The translations under genes and the position numbers were made by a program. A stretch of 64,000 nt of DNA from Cyclobacterium jeungdonense (lineage in GTDB: Bacteria > Bacteroidota > Bacteroidia > Cytophagales > Cyclobacteriaceae). Position 1 is the first letter of the stretch. Every line of letters starts with the position of its first letter. The stretch spans positions 1 through 64,000 of the forward strand of contig NZ_WMCD01000007.1 in NCBI RefSeq assembly GCF_010994275.1, read 5' to 3'. Of the stretch, positions 55,624-64,000 are shown piece by piece. Under the pieces are notes generated by a model, which ran no database searches, was not told where the DNA came from, and saw nothing but the letters and a program-made list of their open reading frames with translations.

Positions 55624-55933
55624 AACTAAAAGAATTTATGTGAAAGATGAATGGAAGAATGAATTTTAATTAATCCACCTCAATTTACATGGTTTGTATC
55701 CGTACATATTGTATAAATGTTTCAAATATTTGTCTTATTGTTCCATCTTTACTGGTTAGCCTGAGAGGGGGTCGTCTACAGTATCCATTGGAACATCTGC
55801 ACCAGGTTTTGGAACATTTGGTTAAAACCTTTTTCGCTTTATTCCATAGGTTTGTTTGGCTCCAGGGACCAGGGTAACAACTACCAAGTACTCAAGGAGC
55901 TTATCTAATCTGCCAACCTAAAACCCAATTTTT
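55624..55933. other. Divergent intergenic region between FAD oxidoreductase and its decayed paralogue
   Basis: 310 nt. No ORF stands up; a TTGGAACAT unit occurs twice about 20 nt apart (near 55790 and 55810), possibly chance. Promoters of both paralogues would be here. Confidence 0.4.
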
Positions 55934-56664
55934 ATGAAAACCAACGAATTGATTTCAGACGATAAAAAAATCGCAGAAATTGAGATGGAAGCATTCAAAT
56001 CATCTCTAAGGAGAGCACGTCTCCTTCCCGATGGGGTAAAGGTTTTTGGTTTCGTGATCTGCTGGACCGGAGATTTAGAGAAGGGAATCGCCAATTAGAA
56101 CCGCTTCGAGCACTACCACCACCCCTGGCCGATTTGATAGCTCCTGTCCCCTATGTCCAGCTTCAGAAAAGTATTGATGCAGCAGTACCTCATGGCATGC
56201 ATCGGTACAACAAAATGGGGTACATTCCGGAAATAACCGATGAACTGATCGACATTATCGTTAGAAACACGAAGGAAATCAGTCCCTATTCCATGATTTT
56301 ATTTAATGTAATGAAAGGAGCAGTGACTCGGGTGCGGCCAGAAGACACTCCCTTCCCCTACCGGGGCAGGCAATGGTATTTCGACATTACACCACAGTGG
56401 GTGGATCCCGAAGAGGCTGATTCCCTGATTGCCTGGACCAGGGCATTCTGGGACGAAGTGGAACCCCATACCCAGGGCACCGCAGTCAACTGGCTTTCTC
56501 CTGACGACGGCTTGGACCGGGTCAAGGCGGCTTACGGCCCCAATTATTCCCGATTGGCCCGGCTCAAGCACAAATACGATCCGGATAATTTCTTCAGGTT
56601 AAATAATAACATTCTGCCTAATGCAAATGGGTGGAAAAAACACAACTATTTTGATACAGCTTAA
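55934..56664 (+). pseudogene. Decayed paralogue of the FAD-binding oxidoreductase
   Basis: The ATG at 55934 opens a typical N-terminus (MKTNELISDDKKIAEIEMEA, then FKSSLRRARLLP). It jumps directly to VKVFGFVICWTGDLEKG, which belongs far downstream in the family, so the FAD-binding domain is deleted. A frameshift/stop near 56096 follows and the reading frame resumes with LEPLRALPPPLADLIAPVP through WVDPEEADSLIAWTRAFW to the BBE ending KYDPDNFFRLNNNIL and stop at 56664. Loss of the FAD site means no activity. A 176-residue ORF from ATG 56134 is only the remnant's tail. Confidence 0.85.
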
Positions 56665-57146
56665 AAAAGGTATCTATAAAAGATTTATAGCTGAAATATA
56701 ACCTACTTCCAGACTGGAATTTAGCTCAAAATGCCCTGCAACTTGATTTTAATCTTCTGATTTGAGGCAAAGAAGTGTGGTTTAATGGCTTTATCATTGA
56801 TATTATATATACCAATGGCCTGATTTGCATGAGGACCTAAATTTGGGTCGCTATTTGAAATAGGAACTTTCAAAAATGGATACCTCTGCGTCTGTGCAAA
56901 TGACCGATATTGTTTAAGTAGGCTTACACTCCAATTCTCCTACTTATTTAGGTATATTTATGAAATTTTTTTAGATTAGGAAAAATGGCGCATCAGTATG
57001 GGTCCCGTAACCAGCCAGCGACATAGATTCTAATTTTACTAATTTACCCAATTCAAATAATTTTTTGTAGCATCTATGGGAATATTATAAAGTTTGCTTT
57101 TCTTTAACTTTACCTGCACGGCCATAGGCCAACTAACCCTAACAAA
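56665..57146. other. Intergenic with a possible gene remnant on the minus strand
   Basis: 482 nt. On the minus strand 56939-56721 stays open for about 72 codons (SLLKQYRSFAQTQRYPFL and NSDPNLGPHANQAIGIYNIN are readable) but has no start codon, so it may be the end of a decayed gene. The rest is AT-rich and holds the promoter of the molybdopterin oxidoreductase. Confidence 0.3.
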
Positions 57147-59420
57147 ATGAGCCCAAAAAGAATCGTAAAACTCAGCCCTCCTCCCAAAACGGCCGCCGGA
57201 CTTCGATCCATTCAATCAGTGGCTTATTCCCTTTGGGAAGAAACCCATATAGGACGGGGGGTTAAAACCCTCTTGAAGCTAAATCAACCCAAGGGGGTTG
57301 ATTGTCCCAGTTGTGCCTGGCCCGATCCTGATCCGGAAGAAGTTTCTAAAATAGCGGAATATTGCGAAAATGGGGCTAAGGCTATCGTTTGGGAAAGTAC
57401 TTATAAACGGCTGGATGCTGCATTTTTCCGTCAATACAGTGTGAAAGATTTACTCGAAAAATCCGACCATTGGCTGGAAAAACAGGGCCGCCTGACCCAA
57501 CCCATGGTCCTGAAGGAAAATGACAGCCATTACTCACCCATCTCCTGGGAGGATGCCTTTGCCTTCATTGCCGAAAAATTGAACGGATTGCCAACCCCGG
57601 ATCATGCTTTGTTTTATACATCGGGTAGAACGAGTAACGAAGCGGCTTTTCTCTACCAATCCTTTGTGCGGCAGTTTGGGACCAACAACCTTCCCGATTG
57701 CTCCAATATGTGCCACGAAGCTTCCGGTAAGGCACTTTCCGAAACTCTGGGGATTGGCAAAGCATCCGTGACCTTGGCCGACATTCCGGAGGCAGACCTG
57801 ATGCTGGTCCTGGGCCAAAATCCCGGAACCAACGCGCCCAGAATGCTCACCTACCTGGAAAAGCTCAAAAAAAACGGGGGAAAGCTCATCATGGTAAATC
57901 CGCTTCCTGAAACGGGTTTGATCCAATTCAGAAATCCCCAAAAACCCTGGGAATGGGTAGGCAAGCCAACGATCATACATGACCTGCATCTGCAGGTGAC
58001 GTTGAACGGCGATCTAGCGCTGCTTAAAGCCTTGCTCAAATTACTTCTGGAAGCGGATGCCAGGGGCGAAAAAAAGGTGTTTGACCATGCCTTTATTCAG
58101 AAGCAGACCAGCGGTTACGAGGATCTGGTCCGGCATTTGCATTCCACTGACTTACAGGAATTAATAGACGCGAGTGGTGTACCAGAAGAAAAAATTAGAG
58201 AGGCCGCCGACCTGCTCGCTTCCAGCAAAAAAATTATCATTGCCTGGGCCATGGGCATTACCCAACACCGCAATGCAGAAAATACGATTCGAGAAATCGT
58301 CAATATACTATTGGTGAAGGGTTCCATTGGCAAAAAAGGAGCCGGTACCCTGCCAGTTAGAGGCCACAGCAACGTGCAAGGGGACCGTACCATGGGTATT
58401 TGGGAGAAAATGCCCGATAGTTTTCTGGATCGGTTGGGAGCCGCATTCTCATTTAATCCTCCCCGCCACCATGGCGTTGGAGCCGTAGGCGCAGTCGAAG
58501 CGATGCTGTCCGGTAAGGCCCGGGTATTTTTCGGAATGGGTGGCAATTTTGCACTGGCAGCTCCGGATACTGGAAAAGTTTTCCAGGGATTGCAGCAATG
58601 TGACCTCACCGTTCAGGTTTCCACCAAGTTAAACCGCAGTCATCTGATCCATGGGCAAACAGCGGTAATACTTCCCTGCCTGGGCCGAACGGAAAAGGAT
58701 GTCAGCCCATCAGGACCACAGTGGGTCAGTACAGAAGACACCGCTGGCCGGGTGCGCATGTCTCAGGGTGACCTGGAACCGGCATCCGATCAGCTCAAAA
58801 GTGAAGTGGCCATCGTATGCGGTTTGGCAAGGGCGGTCCTGGGAACAGAAAATCCCACAGATTGGGAAGGAATGGCGGTCGATTACGACCGAATCCGGGA
58901 CAAAATTGAAGAAGTTATTCCAGGATTTGAGCAATATAATCAACGGGCACGCATTCCTGGTGGATTTTACCTTCCAAACGGCGCCCGGGAGGGTACGTTT
59001 CATACGGTAGATCAGAAAGCAAAAATAACAGTCAATCCGCTACCTCAATATTCGGCTCCGAAAACGCCCTTTACCCTCATGACCATCCGCAGCCATGATC
59101 AGTTCAATACAACGGTATATGGCTATAATGACCGCTATCGGGGAATCTCCAATAGCCGGGAGGTGGTCATGATGCATCCCGATGACATGCAGGAGTACGG
59201 ATGTAAATCCGGTGATCTGGTGAAATTGACCAGCTTTTTTGATGGAGAACAGCGGGTTTTGGAGGGTTTTCAGGTGATTCCCTATGCCATCAGTAAGGGC
59301 TGCCTGGCGGTTTATTTCCCCGAAGGAAACGTATTAATTGCTTTAGGTAACCGGTCGGATGAAAGCCATTGTCCGGCATCCAAATATGTAGAAGTCCATT
59401 TAGAAATCATGAAGGCATGA
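57147..59420 (+). CDS. Molybdopterin oxidoreductase, formate dehydrogenase H / YdeP-like
   Basis: 757 residues. The N-terminal GVDCPSCAWPDPDPEEVSKIAEYC contains Cys residues in place of a full iron-sulfur motif, as in the YdeP/FdhF-like subgroup. FYTSGRTSNEAAFLYQSFVRQFGTNNLPDCSNMCHEASG, LVLGQNPGTNAPRM, GKKGAGTLPVRGHSNVQGDRTMG and the C-terminal ARIPGGFYLPNGAREG form the bis-MGD binding parts. The C-terminal domain ends AVYFPEGNVLIALG and CPASKYVEVH. The family is linked to formate oxidation or acid resistance, with the reaction unsettled. The stop overlaps the fdhD start (ATGA). Confidence 0.9.
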   Translation: MSPKRIVKLSPPPKTAAGLRSIQSVAYSLWEETHIGRGVKTLLKLNQPKGVDCPSCAWPDPDPEEVSKIAEYCENGAKAIVWESTYKRLDAAFFRQYSVKDLLEKSDHWLEKQGRLTQPMVLKENDSHYSPISWEDAFAFIAEKLNGLPTPDHALFYTSGRTSNEAAFLYQSFVRQFGTNNLPDCSNMCHEASGKALSETLGIGKASVTLADIPEADLMLVLGQNPGTNAPRMLTYLEKLKKNGGKLIMVNPLPETGLIQFRNPQKPWEWVGKPTIIHDLHLQVTLNGDLALLKALLKLLLEADARGEKKVFDHAFIQKQTSGYEDLVRHLHSTDLQELIDASGVPEEKIREAADLLASSKKIIIAWAMGITQHRNAENTIREIVNILLVKGSIGKKGAGTLPVRGHSNVQGDRTMGIWEKMPDSFLDRLGAAFSFNPPRHHGVGAVGAVEAMLSGKARVFFGMGGNFALAAPDTGKVFQGLQQCDLTVQVSTKLNRSHLIHGQTAVILPCLGRTEKDVSPSGPQWVSTEDTAGRVRMSQGDLEPASDQLKSEVAIVCGLARAVLGTENPTDWEGMAVDYDRIRDKIEEVIPGFEQYNQRARIPGGFYLPNGAREGTFHTVDQKAKITVNPLPQYSAPKTPFTLMTIRSHDQFNTTVYGYNDRYRGISNSREVVMMHPDDMQEYGCKSGDLVKLTSFFDGEQRVLEGFQVIPYAISKGCLAVYFPEGNVLIALGNRSDESHCPASKYVEVHLEIMKA

Positions 59421-60265
59421 GCGGGAAGAGAGGGCTGGTAATCCCCTGGACAATACGAAAGCAGAACCAGGCCGGAAAGGAATCCCTTTCGGATTTGGTT
59501 GCGGTAGAGGAGCCGCTGCAAATCCAATTGGAATACGAAAAATACGGCGAATGGCATCGCAAAGACCTGCTGGTAACGATGAGAAGTCCCGGCCAGGATT
59601 TTGACCTTGCGATGGGCTTTCTTTATGCAGAAGGAATCATCCTCCAGGAAAGAGATATTTTGTGGATGCGCTATTGCCAGCAGGTCAAACCCGAGGAGGA
59701 AGGAAATGTAATGCGGGTCCGGTTGATTCCAAACCTGGATTTTGATCCTGAGAAACTGAATAGAAATTTTTTCACGCATTCAAGTTGCGGTGTATGTGGC
59801 AAAACGGCGATCGATACTGTGAGGTGCGATGCTGCCGGCTTGCCATTCAATTCGGACCGGAAAATTTCGGTGGTTACAGTTCAATCCTTAACTCAAAAGC
59901 TGAATTCACAGCAAACGGGATTTAACTACACGGGAGGGCTCCATGCTGCCGTGCTTTACGAGGATTCGGGGGATATGCTTCTCCTCAGGGAGGACGTGGG
60001 TCGTCATAACGCGTTGGATAAATTAATCGGTGCCGGACTCAGACAAGGCATTAACCTCTGGGAAAACAAAGTGGTATTGCTTAGCGGTAGGGTGAGTTTT
60101 GAAATGGTGCAAAAAGCGGTAAATGCTGGTATCCAGGTGCTGGTAGCATTAGGTGCTCCCACCAGCCTTGCAGTAAGGCTGGCAAACGAAAAAAACCAAA
60201 CTTTAATTGGATTTTTGAAAAAAGACAGATTCAATATTTACAGTGGAGAAGAAAGAATAAAATAG
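59417..60265 (+). CDS. fdhD: Formate dehydrogenase accessory sulfurtransferase FdhD
   Basis: 282 residues from ATG 59417, which overlaps the upstream stop as ATGA; a start at 59369 is inside the upstream coding end and less likely. FdhD transfers sulfur from a cysteine desulfurase to the molybdenum cofactor of formate dehydrogenases. The Cys-x-x-Cys site is in THSSCGVCGKTAID, with NYTGGLHAAVLYE, LLREDVGRHNALDKLIG and VLLSGRVSFEMVQKA also conserved. Translational coupling to the molybdo-enzyme supports a shared role. Confidence 0.94.
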   Translation: MSGKRGLVIPWTIRKQNQAGKESLSDLVAVEEPLQIQLEYEKYGEWHRKDLLVTMRSPGQDFDLAMGFLYAEGIILQERDILWMRYCQQVKPEEEGNVMRVRLIPNLDFDPEKLNRNFFTHSSCGVCGKTAIDTVRCDAAGLPFNSDRKISVVTVQSLTQKLNSQQTGFNYTGGLHAAVLYEDSGDMLLLREDVGRHNALDKLIGAGLRQGINLWENKVVLLSGRVSFEMVQKAVNAGIQVLVALGAPTSLAVRLANEKNQTLIGFLKKDRFNIYSGEERIK

Positions 60266-60369
60266 TGGGTAAAAAAATCATCAAAATAATACCCACCATT
60301 TGCAATAGAAAAATCTATTTCGAAAAATTTACTTATCACCTCTTACAAAGGTAGAAAGCCTGGGGGTAT

Positions 60370-60397
60370 AAAAAATACCCGGATCGGGGTATTTTTT
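60370..60397. terminator. Terminator downstream of fdhD (first of two)
   Basis: AAAAAATACCC (60370-60380) pairs with GGGGTATTTTTT (60386-60397), allowing one G-mismatch, with a 5-nt loop and T-tract. Confidence 0.65.
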
Positions 60398-60434
60398 CTG
60401 CATTCTCAGGAACCAGAACGTACCCATCAAAATA

Positions 60435-60463
60435 AAAAAGGCCCGTACAACCCGGGCCTTTTT
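60435..60463. terminator. Terminator between fdhD and the small protein gene (second of two)
   Basis: Perfect stem AAAAAGGCCCG (60435-60445) with CGGGCCTTTTT (60453-60463), 7-nt loop. Symmetrical A/T flanks let it stop both fdhD and the minus-strand gene ending at 60548. Confidence 0.85.
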
Positions 60464-60547
60464 ACCATTAAATCCTATCGTTCCTAAAAGAGATCTGGTA
60501 CTTTTACAAAGCATCCCTTCACAGGCGGAATAAATTACAGAGAGCTT

Positions 60548-60739
60548 TTATGCCGCCACTGACGTTTTGCCTGTAGCGTCAGCATGTAGCCCGTTTTGTA
60601 ACATCCATTTTCTTAAACTGGATCGTTCTTCCTGGGTGAGTATTTGATTCGCTTTTTGAAGCTCTTTCTTTAAAAGGCCATAATCAAAACTTACCTTTTT
60701 TAAAATCATTTTATAATAATCCAAATAAGAGGTTTTCAT
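60548..60739 (-). CDS. Small conserved basic protein next to Hsp20
   Basis: 63 residues, starting MKTSYLDYYKMILKKVSFD with a helical, charged middle (LLKKELQKANQILTQEERSSLRKWMLQNG). No membrane segment. Similar 60-residue proteins with the SYLDYYKMIL start are common in Bacteroidota (recollection, not checked), so it is likely real. Same strand as hsp20, 36 nt downstream, so it may be co-induced by heat or envelope stress. Function unknown. Confidence 0.7.
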   Translation of the reverse strand: MKTSYLDYYKMILKKVSFDYGLLKKELQKANQILTQEERSSLRKWMLQNGLHADATGKTSVAA

Positions 60740-60775
60740 AATTCAGGAATCGTTACAATGAATAATAGGTCTTTC

Positions 60776-61213
60776 TTAGGAAATATCGATTATTTTAATT
60801 GGTCTTCTTCTTGCCTCTTCCCTTTTCGGAAGGAACAGCGTAAGCATTCCATTTTCAAATTTAGCCTCAATCTGATCGGTATCGATGGTGTTTGGAAGTT
60901 GAAAAGAACGAGTGAAGGAGTGGTAATTAAATTCCTTCATCAGGTACTGACTTTGGTTCCCATCATTTTTCTGGTCGGTGCTACCGGAAATGGTAATAAC
61001 CTGATTATCCAATTCCACGTTAAAATCATTTTTGTTCATACCGGGAAGTCCCATATGAATGCGGTAGGCCTCATCGGTCTCTAAAATATTGACCATTGGC
61101 ACGTACGCTGTGTTCACCCCTTTCCTGGTGAAATTCAACCAATCTCCGGACATTGCATCTTCCAGGTATTCGCTGCCTGGCTTCCATCCATTTTTACTAA
61201 TCACATTTTTCAT
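60776..61213 (-). CDS. Small heat-shock protein (Hsp20/alpha-crystallin)
   Basis: 145 residues. The alpha-crystallin core starts at about residue 40 (VNILETDEAYRIHMGLPGMNKNDFNVELDNQVITISGS) and ends with ANFENGMLTLFLPKREEARRR in which the A-x-x-x-n-GvL motif appears as GMLTLFLPK. ATP-independent holdase preventing aggregation. A 36-nt gap separates it from the small protein that follows. Confidence 0.93.
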   Translation of the reverse strand: MKNVISKNGWKPGSEYLEDAMSGDWLNFTRKGVNTAYVPMVNILETDEAYRIHMGLPGMNKNDFNVELDNQVITISGSTDQKNDGNQSQYLMKEFNYHSFTRSFQLPNTIDTDQIEAKFENGMLTLFLPKREEARRRPIKIIDIS

Positions 61214-61607
61214 GGCATGTAAGTTTTAAGTAAAACATCAAATTAACTGTTTCAATGGGTTACATATTGTCAAAAACCTGACAACAACCATTAACCATTT
61301 AACAACCCGCATTTCAAATTACATGCCAAATAATTTATAAAAAGAGTACGCCAAAAAGCGACTGTCAACCTGACAGCCGCTTTGCGCATTGTTGGTAATT
61401 CAATATTTTGTCAAAGCTGTCAAAATATCAGACTAATCGAACCCTTGACCAATTCAAGACAGAAATAGTAGCCTTACAAGAACCAAAAACGAGTTTAAAT
61501 CGGTTTTATCTATTGATTAATAATTTGAGCCGAAAGCATCTCCATCTAAAAAAATAAAGAGGATAAGAAAACGTACAGGTAAGCCAAGTATGCTGGAAAA
61601 AACGGGT
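61214..61607. other. Intergenic upstream of hsp20
   Basis: 394 nt between the isochorismatase stop and the hsp20 start. Contains the terminator at 61352-61384 and an AT-rich part with an AATTTG-type element; must hold the hsp20 promoter. No gene seen. Confidence 0.4.
61352..61384 (-). terminator. Terminator downstream of the isochorismatase gene
   Basis: On the minus strand AAAGCGGCTGTCA and TGACAGTCGCTTT form a stem with one mismatch and a 3-nt loop, followed by T5. Confidence 0.65.
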
Positions 61608-62510
61608 TTACTCCGCTCCCTGGAAATGAAATGAGGGAGTACCTGTAAAGTCGGTGCTGACCATTGAAGGAGCCCAGTATCGTTCCACATGCGCCACGAC
61701 CAAATCGGTGCCCTCAAAATGGCTCACATAAGGTGGCATTTCCGGATTGTACATGGTATCGGTCATGTCCCGCATTAGCACCACGTTTTTGTCCAGATTG
61801 GCCATCTGCCGGATGGCAAAAGGCCGGCCCAACACGCACATATTTAAATGAACTCCCATGACCACAATATTTTTTATGTCCCTGGATTGAATGATATTGA
61901 AGATTTCCTGGCCCTGATCGGATATAAAATCCCCTTCTGCAATTTGTATTTCGGGAGTCTGTCGTGTCCAGGCGGTCCTTTCCTCGCAGGGTTCACCATT
62001 GGCGCAAGGCTGATCGCATCCACCGTCACTGTCATCAATGGGCAACGGTGCTTCATTATCCGGATCAAGATAACACCAGTCATTTATAGGAAAAGCTTCA
62101 GGAGCGGCATGAAAGGATACTTTCTGAGCTGCTTGTCGTTGGGGTGTATCGGCATAAAAATCCATGGTCCCGCTAGGCGCATGGATAATCGTAACTCCCT
62201 TTTCTCTGGCAGCTTCGATAGTTTCATTCATTTTAGGAGCTAACTCACCCACTCTTTGGGTCGCACTTTCACACCAGTGCTTGTCCCACATATCCGTAAC
62301 AATAAAAGCCGTTTTTGCAGGATCCCATGCCTCTTGATGCACTCTGGACTCCCAGGCTACATTTTCGCTGTTTATAGCCACTTGTTTTCTAAGGTTGACC
62401 TGAATCAAATCGGATTCTTGTGTGGTCTCCTCACTTTGCTTGCTGCTCTCTCGCTGCTGGCAGGCAGGCATAAGGATGGTCAATAGCAGGATACAAGGGA
62501 TTAATTTCAT
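61608..62510 (-). CDS. Isochorismatase-family cysteine hydrolase lipoprotein
   Basis: 300 residues with a lipoprotein signal (LTILMPACQQRE). The family core is AFIVTDMWDKHWCESATQR (catalytic Asp), with Lys later and VVMGVHLNMCVLGRPFAIRQ holding the nucleophile Cys; EVWDPAK-type start and ADTPQRQAAQ follow. Members hydrolyse isochorismate, nicotinamide or N-carbamoyl compounds; anchoring to the envelope is unusual, so the substrate is probably extracellular. No clear operon partner visible. Confidence 0.85.
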   Translation of the reverse strand: MKLIPCILLLTILMPACQQRESSKQSEETTQESDLIQVNLRKQVAINSENVAWESRVHQEAWDPAKTAFIVTDMWDKHWCESATQRVGELAPKMNETIEAAREKGVTIIHAPSGTMDFYADTPQRQAAQKVSFHAAPEAFPINDWCYLDPDNEAPLPIDDSDGGCDQPCANGEPCEERTAWTRQTPEIQIAEGDFISDQGQEIFNIIQSRDIKNIVVMGVHLNMCVLGRPFAIRQMANLDKNVVLMRDMTDTMYNPEMPPYVSHFEGTDLVVAHVERYWAPSMVSTDFTGTPSFHFQGAE

Positions 62511-62627
62511 CTGTTTATAATTTTTTTTCAGCGGTCAGATTGAATCTCGCATGCTTAATAAACATCCCTCCGTGTGTCACTTGCGTCATGCTTGATTTCG
62601 TATTACCGGATTTTTAGGTAATATACT

Positions 62628-64000
62628 CTAATTTTTCAAAGTTTTAAAATACAATATAATGGAAGCAATGTCATTTTCAGATAAAACTCCCAGGAAGGAA
62701 GGCATCTCCCCTTCCCTGCCCTTGACCACTCGGGCACCGGGATCCACAATGGACTCTCTGAGGTAGTCCTCATCTGCGGTTGCGGAACTACCATCGGTAA
62801 ACTCCCTTTCGGAACCATAAAGCCCGTCTACATTGGGTCCTATTTTACCTTCTCCGCTACCCTCCACTGCATGACAGGCTATGCAACCGTAATTCATAAA
62901 CAATTCCTTCCCACGAACAGCATCTGGTGCTTCTCCTTCCGAATCGACCAAAAGCGAAGCCTCATAGTCTTGATTTAAATCCCCTTCACTTACTTTACTG
63001 AAGCCTTCGGCCAGCAAATCCGGCCGGACCACCTCGTTGACCGTCATCCACACCTTATCCGACCAGGAGACGCCTCCTTTCGTTTTCAACTCATAGGCTA
63101 CTTCCATCTGCATGACTTCGGTGATTTGCGGCACGATCAGAAATACGCCTTTGCGGTCATCGGATAAGATTGCCTCCAATACGGGCAGGTATTCTTCTCC
63201 AACCGTGCCATCCAATTTGAAATGACCCGACCCGTATTTCTGGCTACGTTGGTAATTCCAGCGCTTCACCTTATACGCAGCAATATCCTGTGCCACTGTT
63301 TTATCCAATTCCTGATCGAAGCGTAAAATGATCCCCCCATCCCGCACTTTGTATTCGCGGGGCATGAAATTCTCTTTTCCGGTGTACCGAAGCCTAAGGA
63401 GCGCACTTAAAACCTCTGAATTATGCCCCCAAAGCGAAAATCCAGTAAAATAAACCTGCCCGTCACCCGGATTGACTTTCCCCTTCATTGCAGGGGCTGG
63501 AAACGTACCCGGTATCACGTTCGCTCCGCCTTGCACCACCTGTGAACCACTGTCGATTTTCACTTGAAACAAACCAGGCCGGCCATAGGAAAGGTGAAGC
63601 AGCTGCCCGTTTAACGGGCCCATTTTCGCGCTGTTTACCCATATTTGGCCCACTCCTGACCGGTCCTCGTTATGCGGAATCCAGGTAATAGGTGGGGTGA
63701 CTTCTGGGATCGGATCCCGATGTGCCGTTGCAGGCACCCCGAAGTAATCTCCTTTTTGAATCAGCATTACCGGAGTGGAAGGCATGTAGTGCCCCTGTTG
63801 GTCGGAACCTGTTAGCAAGCCATTTTCCGGATGAATACCCAGGTAAGGGCCCCTGAATCCCGAGGCAAACTGTTCTACAGAACGCCCGTCAGAAGAGATT
63901 TTTAGAACGGATCCGTCGTGGTGGGAGGCAGATCGGAATCCCATCAGGGATTTGGGTGAAGAGGTTTCCGGCCCCATATCCAGGGCGCCAAATTTTGCAA
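62628..64000 (-). CDS. Cytochrome c-containing dehydrogenase-like protein, N-terminus cut by window edge
   Basis: Frame open to the window edge (457 codons visible); the ATG at 63977 is internal because coding continues upstream (AKFGALD before MGPETS). A beta-propeller of the glucose/sorbosone-dehydrogenase type (ASGFRGPYLGIHPENGLLTGSD) is followed by a domain with FTGFSLWGHNSEV. A C-terminal class I cytochrome c follows, with haem motif YGCIACHAVEGSGEGKIGPN and distal Met probably in EGEMPSFLG. Typical of large envelope proteins found in Bacteroidota, Planctomycetota and Verrucomicrobiota. Function unknown. Confidence 0.85.
   Translation of the reverse strand, partial: AKFGALDMGPETSSPKSLMGFRSASHHDGSVLKISSDGRSVEQFASGFRGPYLGIHPENGLLTGSDQQGHYMPSTPVMLIQKGDYFGVPATAHRDPIPEVTPPITWIPHNEDRSGVGQIWVNSAKMGPLNGQLLHLSYGRPGLFQVKIDSGSQVVQGGANVIPGTFPAPAMKGKVNPGDGQVYFTGFSLWGHNSEVLSALLRLRYTGKENFMPREYKVRDGGIILRFDQELDKTVAQDIAAYKVKRWNYQRSQKYGSGHFKLDGTVGEEYLPVLEAILSDDRKGVFLIVPQITEVMQMEVAYELKTKGGVSWSDKVWMTVNEVVRPDLLAEGFSKVSEGDLNQDYEASLLVDSEGEAPDAVRGKELFMNYGCIACHAVEGSGEGKIGPNVDGLYGSEREFTDGSSATADEDYLRESIVDPGARVVKGREGEMPSFLGVLSENDIASIILYFKTLKN

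Noticed and set aside
56134..56664. 176-residue ORF as an intact gene
   Set aside because: It is the C-terminal half of a frameshifted FAD oxidoreductase; the upstream frame carries the matching N-terminus.
61214..61290. A TTGACA-like box upstream of hsp20 as a sigma70 -35
   Set aside because: Bacteroidota sigma factors prefer TTTG/TAnnTTTG and no matching -10 lies at the right distance.

Overview
The window looks like chromosome of an aerobic, probably marine member of the Bacteroidota, most likely order Cytophagales and close to the Cyclobacteriaceae. This rests on inference from gene content: SusC/SusD remnants, a DUF3078 outer-membrane protein, a hybrid two-component regulator ending in an AraC domain, menaquinone genes, a proteorhodopsin with its retinal genes, formylglycine sulfatases, many lipoproteins with a Cys signal, weak Shine-Dalgarno signals and promoters resembling the Bacteroidota TTTG / TAnnTTTG type. 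No CRISPR array, prophage, insertion sequence or integrase was seen.

Layout. Positions 1-8.2 kb hold one minus-strand carbohydrate operon: GH88-like hydrolase, TIM-barrel isomerase, Gfo/Idh oxidoreductase, SDR, a small membrane protein with a sodium:solute symporter, and NagA cut by the window edge, with an AraC regulator upstream. At 8.39-8.51 kb lies a striking RNA gene: a complete class II tRNA fold with an Asp-type GUC anticodon and a variable region of about 54 nt, with its own promoter-like element and terminator. From 8.7 to 17.1 kb come DUF389 and DUF3078 genes, small membrane proteins, polyphosphate genes (ppx, ppk1) and gyrB. From 17.5 to 20.3 kb is a light-harvesting cassette: DTE proton-pumping rhodopsin, lycopene cyclase and a Blh-type beta-carotene cleavage enzyme. 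From 20.3 to 38.6 kb are housekeeping and metabolic genes: kynA, trpS, phosphoglucomutase, menE/menB, type II sulfide:quinone oxidoreductase, pckA, patatin and an esterase.

The region from 38.6 to 57 kb is more accessory in character. It holds a collapsed susC-susD pseudogene, a true tRNA-Asp flanked by two degenerate copies whose anticodon arms are palindromes, a purple-acid-phosphatase-like enzyme, an operon of two sulfatases and a PQQ dehydrogenase facing a membrane hybrid sensor kinase, a cluster of palindromic repeats, and an FAD oxidoreductase beside a decayed paralogue. The last part (57-64 kb) carries a molybdopterin formate-dehydrogenase-like enzyme with fdhD, a small heat-shock protein with a small partner ORF, an isochorismatase-type lipoprotein and the C-terminal part of a cytochrome c-containing protein cut by the window edge.

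Cooperation between genes. The left operon plausibly imports and breaks down an uronic acid/N-acetylhexosamine oligosaccharide. Rhodopsin, CrtY and Blh together make a retinal-loaded proton pump from lycopene. The sulfatase/PQQ operon may act on sulfated glycans outside the cytoplasm under control of the divergent sensor. The best candidate for something undescribed is the GUC class II tRNA at 8390-8513.
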